Source: Mugil cephalus (lineage: Eukaryota > Chordata > Actinopteri > Mugiliformes > Mugilidae). From it: DNA of 64,000 bases. How positions within the stretch are numbered: position 1 is the first letter of the stretch; each line of letters begins with the position of its first letter. The stretch lies in assembly GCF_022458985.1 (NCBI RefSeq), contig NC_061770.1:35011599-35075598 (forward strand). Direction: 5' to 3'. A program made the position numbers and the translations under genes. Of this stretch, positions 55,594 to 64,000 are shown piece after piece. The notes under the pieces were generated by a model, which did no database searches, was not told the DNA's origin, and worked only from the letters and a program-made list of their open reading frames with translations.

Positions 55594-55780
55594 ATTAAAT
55601 AACAATGATTGACAGTGCTGCCTGTTTTTATACAGTCTATGCATTATCTGCAACACGTAGTCATTTTGTTTTCCGGTTCATTTTCACACCACTGTCACAC
55701 CATTTTCACATATAACACAAACAAGAAACAACAATCTGTGTGCAAATCCCTCAGACAGGAACTGTAAAAGACGAAATAAA
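55594..55780 (+). terminator. Candidate poly(A) signals of the kcnk7-like gene
   Basis: ATTAAA at 55594-55599 and AATAAA at 55775-55780 lie 113 and 294 nt after the stop. Between them is a CATAGACTG-family end remnant (TTTTATACAGTCTATGC near 55627). I cannot decide which signal is used. Confidence 0.4.
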
Positions 55781-55959
55781 ACCCTTAATTTATCATGACA
55801 TAATCAATTTCACACACAAAGAGTATAATTTAACCAAAACATGGACTCTATCCATGAGTAGTAATGAAAAAAAAGTCATTCATACTATTGCATATTTCAT
55901 ACTCCTTAATTATTTTACATTTTTAGGCTTTTCTTAAAGTCAACGGTGTCCTACACAAC

Positions 55960-56520
55960 TCATTTTGTCATCTAGATCGTTCCATAGTTTGATTCCTGGA
56001 ATAGAAACATCTATATTTAACATCAGTTCTCACTATGCATGCTTCAAAAATACACAACTATCTTACATTAGCATTTACGTCTCTTAATTCTAATTATTTT
56101 TATATACCCTGTGGAGGACGATTGTTCCTAATTCTATAAGTTATTTCCACCATTTTTTATATTCACAATATCCAAGAATTTTAAGATACCCTATGAATAA
56201 TTGATTGGTAGATTTATTATTTTAGTAGCTTTTTTCAGAATTTTTATTATTTTACAGATTTCTCCAGACCTCAACCCAATATAACATAAATATGGCATCA
56301 TAAGTGAAAAATATAATATTTGTAAGCTTTTTCTTTGTTTAGCAGTTTATTTATTTTATAAGTAATAGCAACAGATTTGGATAATTTCTGCATTACATAC
56401 TCGGTATTGGTTTTCCAACACAGCCCGATTGTTGCTCCCCAGAAACTTAGAAATTTCAGTTTCAACCCCATTTCAGCAAAGTTTAATTTCACTTTTTGTC
56501 GCGTGTGTATTTGTTTGTGT
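55960..56520 (-). pseudogene. LINE reverse-transcriptase C-terminal relic
   Basis: On the - strand, 56480-56298 reads FLSFWGATIGLCWKTNTEYV and KLSKSVAITYKINKLLN. After a frame change near 56298 it continues MPYLCYIGLRSGEICKI and ILKKATKIIN. This order fits the thumb region of LINE polymerases (FLGV-I-W-HI, KLSK-I--L-K, LYCSL--P-L-YC). At least one frameshift and stops make it dead. Sequence down to about 55960 may be its 3' end. Confidence 0.75.
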
Positions 56521-57524
56521 GTCTGCTGCTCGGACTCGTCCGACCACAAGGTGTCACAGCCAAACTAATCGATACATGTGTACGTATGTAATCTGGGCTG
56601 CGCTCACGATTAGTTCCTGCTTTCGCGTCGCTATCAGTCTGCACAAATATACTCTGCGAGGCGTGCGCAGATAAGACTGGGTGTGCGCGCAGGAAACATA
56701 ATACGATAGGAAACGATTATCAGCCCGAAAACGGTCATTGATAGTCGTGCATCGGGCAGAGTGGCTGCAGACAGACGCCCGTTGTTGTGTGTTTTCCTGT
56801 GTTTGTGAATGTGAGGCTGTGCCCTGCGCCGCCAGGCCTCGCCCCTCCTTCACAACACAGAGCTCGACTTATGGGTGAAGTCATGTCCTTGACATTTACA
56901 CTGAGGCTGCAGATGCATGGGGTGGTACATATACATTTATTTATTTTACATATATGAATTATAATCTAACAAATTTGACCCGTCTCAGTGTTTCTGTGTC
57001 ATATAATTTGATTTAAATGTGGTCTAATGCACATAAGTTGAGAGTTTTAGGCTTTAGAAGTAGTGAAACGACAATAATGGGGGTTAATTTTTGTGTAAAC
57101 ACAAGGCAAGATGGAGCAAATTTAGCTAAAACTCACTGAAATTTAAGACTTAATGCGTTTTCATGGTCAGATTGAATCAGATGGTGGAATATGAAGAGTT
57201 TTGAGTTGAGCTGAGTCACCGCTCACTGCCCTCTTTGTCTTGGGTCAGCAGTTTATGATGACTGATGGTCATGACAGCCTTGTGACGGCCGGTCACCAGA
57301 CACATGAGCCTCCTCGAGCCGGGGTCCAACATCGGGTCAAATACCAGAGCCGGCAGTCGTCCTCTCGCTCCTTCCTATTGGGACGGCGTTTCTGTTTAAA
57401 TGCACGTGATCGGGACTAGTTGCTTTTTAAAAAAAAGTAAGAAAAGTGTCACGATTAGCTTCGTCCTGCTTCTCGTCCCGGTGGACAGATGCTGCCTTCG
57501 GCTCTTCTGCTTTTGTGTTTGTTT
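56521..57524. other. Unassigned GC-richer DNA after the LINE relic
   Basis: GC- and CpG-richer than its surroundings at 56525-56870 and 57230-57410. It could be a promoter or first exon of a gene continuing past the window, but I see no convincing start plus splice donor on either strand. Confidence 0.3.
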
Positions 57525-57526
57525 TC

Positions 57527-57985
57527 ACCATAAAGATGGATGTAACTGCTCCTTTAAAGCGAGGTCAAAGCAAGTAGAGCTCCCCCTGGTGTCTGGCTTC
57601 AGTATGGGTCATAAGCCCCGCCCCCTCTGTGTTAGTGGGCGGGTCTAAAACACTAAAATAATTTATTTTCAAGGATGGTTTCCGTCGTTTTAGGTATTCA
57701 ATAATACAAATACAAATGCATGTTCAAGTGTCAATTTGGAAACAGGTTGTGACATAATGGCGTCCACCAGTTGCTATGACAACTGCAAAATGGCCCCGTG
57801 GCACCGTGAGAGTTGTACAAATGTTTTTAACAAATAAATTCAGACTCTAATCCAACATTTCTTTGTAAGTGGTGGAGGTAGAGCAGAGCGTAGTGTTAAT
57901 TAAACAGGTGATTGTGGAGGAAGTGTGGGAGGGGCATCATTATCGTGGCTCCGCCCTCGGACTGTACTGATCAGACCCTTTTTGA
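57527..57985 (-). mobile_element. CATAGACTG-family MITE, inverted, degraded
   Basis: GGTCATAAGCCCCGCCCCCT, AGTGGGCGGG and CAAGGATGGTTTCCGTCG (57608-57690), then CATAATGGCGTCCACCAGTT and GTGGCTCCGCCCTCGGACTG (57750-57965), follow in the inverse order of the intact copy at 12375. It runs directly into a GATCAGCCA-family half-copy. Confidence 0.65.
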
Positions 57986-58185
57986 GTTGCTCCTAAAGCG
58001 TTTTTGTGGCTGATACTATCAACGAGTGTCATTGCTATGGGGTGGGGGGTGTCTGCTCTGGTCTAGGTGAGTGCTACAAGTCTAAGTAACATCTAGGTCC
58101 AAATGTTTCCCAGTAGAACGTATCACAAGATAGTTAAAATGTTATTGGCTTCTCTTGTCAGTGGTCATAATGTTGTGGCTGATCT
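57985..58185 (+). mobile_element. MITE of the GATCAGCCA family, 3' half (copy 6)
   Basis: Keeps GTGTCATTGCTATGGGGTGG, GTAACAT and the right end GGTCATAATGTTGTGGCTGA. The left half is absent; it joins the preceding element near 57985. Confidence 0.75.
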
Positions 58186-59014
58186 GATCTGATTTATATT
58201 TTTTCATCAAAGTTTATTAATTATAAGTTATTTTTCAGCTTTACGGCCAAAAAGGAGGTTTGTAATAAATCGAGCTTCCTAAAAGCTTCCAATGAGTTTT
58301 CTTTATCCAGCGTTTATCAGAAAAGAGCTTTTATCATTTCTGCCATTGTTCTTGTCTTTAGTCCCAGTTGAGTTGCAGATAAAATCGTCTGTGTCATTCC
58401 ACGGCTCATTGCGGCGTCTCCTCAGAGGTCACACATGTGTTAGTGTGTTTGTGAGCGACAGCCGACAGGTGTTTGGCTTAGCCGGGCTATATTTACAAAG
58501 GTCACGGATGGAAGTACGGGGTGTGATGCGGCCGCGGATCTGATTACTCTCAACTCTCAAGTACATGCTTCCACACTCTCAGAGAGTTTGACTTTAATTC
58601 TCCGAGGTGTTTCACTCGGCTCGAATAGAACAAGACAATTCTTTGCTATATTGTTGGGCAGAGGTGCATATTCTTTTTAGCAAATTGTGATATTTCAAAC
58701 TCAAATCCCATAAAAAACATAACAGTTCATGTGGTTACCATTCAAAAATTCTCCCCTTTTTTTAAATATAAATCTTTTAATCACTTTAGTCCTGAACATA
58801 AACACCAACAATTTGACTAATTTCTTACTGTTAACCCTTCATATGCCAGTGTTTATGACGGCATCAAAAAAATTTTGCGATTTTTTTTTAAGGAAAACAA
58901 AATTTTAAGGAAAAAAACAAAAATTTAAATGTTTTCAATAATGCAAAGTAGATTCCAAGGCTCTAATAAGGAAAATCCACTGAATGCAAGTTTCTGAAAG
59001 ACAACACAGATACA

Positions 59015-59225
59015 TCAATCAGCCATAACATTATGACCACCTTCCTAATATTGTGTAGGTTTCTCTTGTGCCTCCAAAACAGCTGTGATTCATCAGAGAA
59101 TGGACATGGATCTTCTGAGGGTGTTGTTAGTGAGGGGTCTTTGGGTCATAGGGGTTGAGGGGAGGGGTCCATATGGTGGGATCTAGTGTATTTGGAGGCC
59201 AGGCTTTTTTTGAGTTGTTCCTGTT
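59015..59225 (+). mobile_element. MITE of the GATCAGCCA family, 5' half (copy 7)
   Basis: Begins ATCAATCAGCCATAACATTA and continues GACCACCTTCCTAATATTGT, AGAGAATGGACATGGATCTT and TTTGGAGGCCAGG. The right half is missing. A shorter end remnant (CACCGATCAGCCACAACA) lies at 63135-63152. Confidence 0.78.
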
Positions 59226-60294
59226 TCATGGTAGAATGTGGGCAGAAACCTCTTTGTATAATACACTGCAAAGACCCTGGTGTTGAAACCCAACTGAATC
59301 ACGCTGCTGTGTCCTCTAAAGCCAGGATACACACCAACTGGTGGGTGGCCCTCAGACAGGAAGTGGATTGTTTAGGAATGACATAAACTCGTGGAGCTGC
59401 CACCATAACCCCCCCCCCCTCCGACCCCACCAGGCTGAGGACTGAAACAATAAGAAAACAATAACAACAAAAAAAAACAGCCGAAGCTGTATCTCAGCCC
59501 GTGAATAGTCGACATCCTGGAAGCTCTTCGCTCTGCTTTACATGTAATTTAAAGTTACACCATCACTATCCATCCAGGCCCCCAGAGAGAGCTGTCACCG
59601 AGCCACAGGAACCAGGAAAATGCTTTTCCCAGAATAGTGTTTTCTCCCAGACAAACATAACCTCGCCACAGTAGATCTTTAGCTAAAAACAAAAAAACGC
59701 CAGCTTTTATAAATGTGTTCTTCCCACATGTGGAGACGCTTGTTTCTGTCTTCTTATTTTTACCCACCCTAATGCAGCTGTTTCACAGCGAGCCTGGGGA
59801 GTGGAGAGGGTTTTTTTTGGGGGGCGGGGGGCTTTCATAATGGGAACACCAGGGACTTGGAAGCTGGACACGTCCCTTCGGTCTCAGATGGAGATGAGGA
59901 CACTGTGTACCAGGAATGAACCGCTGGACTACAAGTACATGTGGGGCTTCTTTTTCTAGATGCATTAGATGTGAAAGTGTCGTCCCATGTCTGGTATCAG
60001 CACCGATGTAACTAGATTAATTACTCCCTGAGTCTTTGGGGAACCTTGGCTAGTGCTCACAGTGAGTCGTATTTAACATCTGCATTTGGTTTGGATGTAT
60101 GACACAGAGTCTCTTCTCAACTACTCAGATTTAATAATGAGCTGAACTGATACCCCACCTCTTGTCCCCGTGTCACATGGGACTGGCTCCGTCTTAATTT
60201 TCTGAATATCTGCATAAAAATCTGTTAGCACGGTTAAAAATTTCAGTCCGAATCTGGACGTATAGTCAGGTACCAAACATTGACTGTTTATATT

Positions 60295-60760
60295 CTGGAC
60301 AAACTACATTCTGAATTTCAAAAATGAAGCCCAAAGTGGGCGGAGCCTGCAGTCGCCATGTTGGATGAGCTATACTCCGCCCTCCACACTCAGATACTCT
60401 AAATATGGACATAGGGGTTGTGTTGGTGCGGGACTAAACGTTGGACGTTGAGACCCGCCCACCCAACTCTCCGCTTTCTGTTAGCTAAACGCGGGAACGC
60501 TCTTAACTATGTAGAATTTTAAACTTATATAACTTAATAAAAAATAAACCACAGTTGTCATGAATAGTGAAATAAACGATTGAGACCAAAATATTTTTTT
60601 GTACCAGGCTGTAAACAATAATGCTGAAAAGTTGTTCTTTTTAACATGGAGGTCTATGGGGATTTTCTCCCTTTTGGAGCCTCAAGTGGCCACTCGATGA
60701 ACTGCAGTTTTTTGCACTTCCGCATGGGCTTCATCACTCAGACCCGGAAGTAACCACCTG
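60295..60760 (+). mobile_element. Interspersed repeat, opposite orientation to 9288-9500
   Basis: 60300-60495 is the inverted match of 9288-9500. It continues with TTTTGGAGCCTCAAGTGGCC and TTGCACTTCCGCATGGGCTT (60674-60732), wording common in fish repeats. No open frame. Confidence 0.6.
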
Positions 60761-63700
60761 GTACCAATTCAAGTTCAAACTGGTGTTGCCAACAGCCAAT
60801 GAAAAAGAGAGAGTGGACGGGGTCTAGGAAGTAGCTTCAAAGGACAGTTAAAAACATTGATGGCGAGCGACAAGAGCGGGAGATTGATGGAAACCTGGAC
60901 CTCAGAAATACAGGAGGGATTGTAGATTGTTATTTAATTGTTGGTTGTGTTGTTTTGTTGTGAAATTGAGTACTGTGCTGGGTGTGGACTCCAGGAAGAA
61001 TAGCTATGGCCTTAGCCAAAGCTAATGGAGACCAAGATAAATAAATAAATAGATTAATGGAGTGGGAATAGGGCTGCATAATGTTGGTTGCAAACCGCAA
61101 GAGTTCAGTCGGGCTTTAGTTGGTTTGATGAATCATGTCGTCTCAGTTACTATTCTGTGATTGGTTAGAAATTGGAAGTGGGCGTGGCTAATGCAGAAAG
61201 GCAGGAAATGCTAGGGTCCTGAACACTCGCAGTGTAATCTTGATGGGATCCAACAAAAACAGTGGTGAAAATGACAGACATCTGAAAACAAAATTTATTA
61301 AAAAAAAATCTCCCACAATGCTTAGTGTGTGTGACATGTGCTGCAGTGGGAGGGGCCTATGAGGACTCCCCTAAAAATCTTTGTAAGTAAAGAAGAGATT
61401 CAGTTAAGTGTCAAACATTTAAGACATTAAAGTTAAAGCTTGTGTGTCTCTTTCTTTCTTTAATCGTCTCGTAACACGATACATGGAACTAAAATTCTTC
61501 CTGTTTTCTCTTTTGTTTTCACTTCAGCCCTTTTGCCTTTGTGAAGGTCTCTGTTGTCGTATTCAGTCCACTCCTGATCCTGTTGTTGTGTCTTGGCGTT
61601 CATGCAGTCTGGTCTGGAACATGAATGCTCATTGTACAGCGCAGAGGCCCCGGGCTACTCCCTTTATTTAACTCCAGCACAACGGCCACATTTCTACTGT
61701 AGACTAATGTAAACGTTCCTCCCTGTAACGTATTCAGTGTTTGGACTCAGATAAAACACATTGAGAGACTCAAAGAAAGGTGGTCGGCCCTGTGACGCTC
61801 TGCAGTTACATTTAGATCCAACTCTGTTGGCTAGAGTACGATGACATGAGCTGAGAAGATTAGGAGCCCTGGGAACTTAAGTTCTGGCCACAATGGGAAA
61901 GAAATTTTTTTTTATTTTAATTTAATCTTATTTTTTTGTGGAAATATTTATGGAGAATTCTTAAGCTGCATGCTCAGTTGCACATAAAATTTTAAATAAT
62001 AATAATAATAAAAAACACTCTTGGAAAACACAAATTAAAAGAAAAATAAGTCTAAAAAATTACAGTAAATTAAAGTATATATATAAAAATAAACTCTTGA
62101 CACTTGAAAATCTCTATGAAATAGGAAAAAAAGATCTAAGATACAAATTAAATTAAATTAAAAACAGCCTTGAAAACTTAATTTAATTTAATATAACAAC
62201 AAATAAAAATAAAGCTGGCCAAAAATAAACACTCTTGAAAAACTCTAACAAACATTATTATATATCTTATTTAGTTCATATAAAATAAAACAAACAACAT
62301 TTAAATATGTACAAGCTGTTTCATGATTCTTATTTCAAGTTTCCCCCTTTCACCTACTGAAGAGCAGACAGATAAAACATCGTTTTCGAGTTTTAAATTC
62401 CAATAATAATAAATGTCTCTTATAATATGGGACGTTTTAATGAACCTCCATAATTCATTGCGGGTGTGGATGTGGGTGTTTTCCTGTGTGTGTCTTCTCA
62501 GAATTGACATTTTATTTCCAGGTGCTCTATGTGTCAGTGACAGATTATAAATAGACGGAGGGCTAAACTGGAAAAGTCCCTCCAGCTGAAAGCAGGAGGA
62601 GGACGAGGAGGAGGAGGACAGCGTCACAGATAATTTCTGTTTTTACTTTCAGTCCTGGATCATATCTCCTCATCACTGGCTCCCTAATCACAGTCTCTCT
62701 CTGTAAAACACTGTTTACATGTGTTATATTACAGCCCTGAGTGGACGAGTCACAGACACAGATGACTACAGAGGAGAAGGATCCACGTCTCGTCAGACTG
62801 ATGTTTGCTTCTGTTTATACTAAGCAAATTACCATGTGAGCATTATGTATGAATCAGCCCTAAAAAATAAACTCTAACATCTTCACAGAGACACACTTAC
62901 TCTTATCTGCCAGTGTCTCTGTTTTAAAGAAGCTCATTTAACATCATTTATGTCAGACTGAAACTAAAACATCATCCTGTTGTTGTGCTCGTTGTTATTA
63001 TATTACAATGATGAATGGGAGGTGACTCCCACTGTGGCTTGTGCAGCTCCTCTCAGTTCTGTCAATTCAGCCAAAATGACACAGGAAGTACTGAACTCCA
63101 CAGAGTCCTGAATGACTGAATAAATTAAATATGCACCGATCAGCCACAACAAAACACAAAAAATATGATGACAGCACATTATTCATGAAAAAAAAATAAT
63201 TCAAGCTGAATCCATTCATTTGTAAAGTGGGCAAGTTTTATCCTGAAAAAGATAAAACAGTTTTTATCAATTTATACAAAGAACAAAAAGACAAAACAAA
63301 ACCAATAAGTTGCTCTGCTTCAATAACAACTGCTAAAACTGCTAAAACTGCTAACCTCTCTTCCACTTCCACTTCCACAGGCTTTAATAGTATTTAAACT
63401 GTAAAATTAATTAAAAAAAAAAAAGGTGAAGCTGTTGTGCGATTGGCTGAACCAACAGATGTGAAAAGCAGTCAGAGATATATTTTTATATTTATACAGA
63501 TATCTGCCAAAGAAAAGAGAAGTAAATGTTTCGCTGCATTAGAAGAAACAACTGGAGTCCAGACGCAGAAACCTGGTGTTGTGGTTCACATTTAGTGTCA
63601 GGAAATATTAATTTATGATGTATTTTAAGTTAATTCTTAAGTTAACGTTGCGGAGGGCTGTCAGATAAGTTTGTGGATGTTGTTGTTTTGGCGTAGTTAT

Positions 63701-64000
63701 GGTCGACAGTAACTATTTCAGTTCTAACACTAAATAACAATAAAACAATAAACTGAATATTTGTGATCACTCCTCATCTTCCTTTTTAATGTATTGTATG
63801 GCCAACGTTACTTCTCAGTAAAGCTCTTCGTGTTAGCATCTTTTATTTAGCTACAATTATCATAACTGAAATGACCTAAAACTAACTGTAACTGAGGCTA
63901 ATCCACTTTTCCAAAGCCATTCTAATTCGCATGGATCATTGATGAGTCAATTTGTCCTTAATTTGATCTGATAATCCACATTTTCCCCAGTCTCGCTGTA
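60761..64000. other. 3' end of window without recognised genes
   Basis: AT-rich DNA with an A/T low-complexity tract at about 61905-62300 and a GAGGAGGA purine run near 62595-62620. The only repeat end is the remnant near 63135. I find no exon, RNA gene or promoter that I can support. Confidence 0.5.

Noticed and set aside
56521..56870. Possible first exon or promoter of another gene
   Set aside because: The region is CpG-richer, but no start codon plus splice donor or protein similarity is convincing on either strand.

Overview
The window is vertebrate nuclear DNA, almost certainly from a teleost fish. It has GT-AG spliced genes with GC-rich exons in AT-rich introns, many fish-type short interspersed DNA transposons, long microsatellites, and a four-finger CCCH gene of the fish/frog cth1 type. 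Every recognised gene is on the + strand. I could run no searches. Product names rest on exon-by-exon translation, conserved splice phases and agreement with family sequences I know.

Layout. (1) 1-2497 is transposon-rich and holds no exon I can recognise. (2) 2498-12053 is the 3' part (12 exons) of an EML-type WD-repeat microtubule-binding protein, called eml3 because mta2 follows. (3) 12054-14640 is 3'UTR and intergenic DNA with an inserted MITE and an 0.85-kb AT-rich minisatellite. (4) 15145-37994 is complete mta2 (18 coding exons, 662 aa), a NuRD subunit; introns 1 and 3 are about 7 and 5 kb. (5) 41486-44197 is cth1, a two-exon tristetraprolin relative with four CCCH zinc fingers, a compact CRE/CCAAT/TATA-like promoter and a 3'UTR with adjacent Pumilio-like and cytoplasmic-polyadenylation-like motifs. 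(6) 46703-51630 is taf6l (11 coding exons plus a 5' non-coding exon, 644 aa), a SAGA histone-fold subunit. (7) 52374-55481 is a three-exon TWIK-type two-pore potassium channel gene (339 aa), called kcnk7-like, starting about 180 bp after the taf6l poly(A) signal. (8) From 55482 to the end I see only transposon relics and unassigned DNA.

The neighbours eml3, mta2 and taf6l match genes clustered on human 11q12.3, so this looks like a conserved block. They do not form a pathway, although mta2 (NuRD) and taf6l (SAGA) are both chromatin-complex subunits.

The strongest anomaly is the potassium channel: both selectivity filters depart from GYG/GLG (GSD in the first pore, GQG in the second). The rest of the interest is non-coding: several terminal-inverted-repeat element families with multiple copies (one nested insertion, one copy in the taf6l 3'UTR, one between two eml3 poly(A) signals), LINE relics with readable reverse-transcriptase motifs on the - strand, a 30-bp homeodomain-site tandem repeat in mta2, and an 11-bp tandem repeat starting at an mta2 splice donor. 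I found no credible new enzymatic or defence system.
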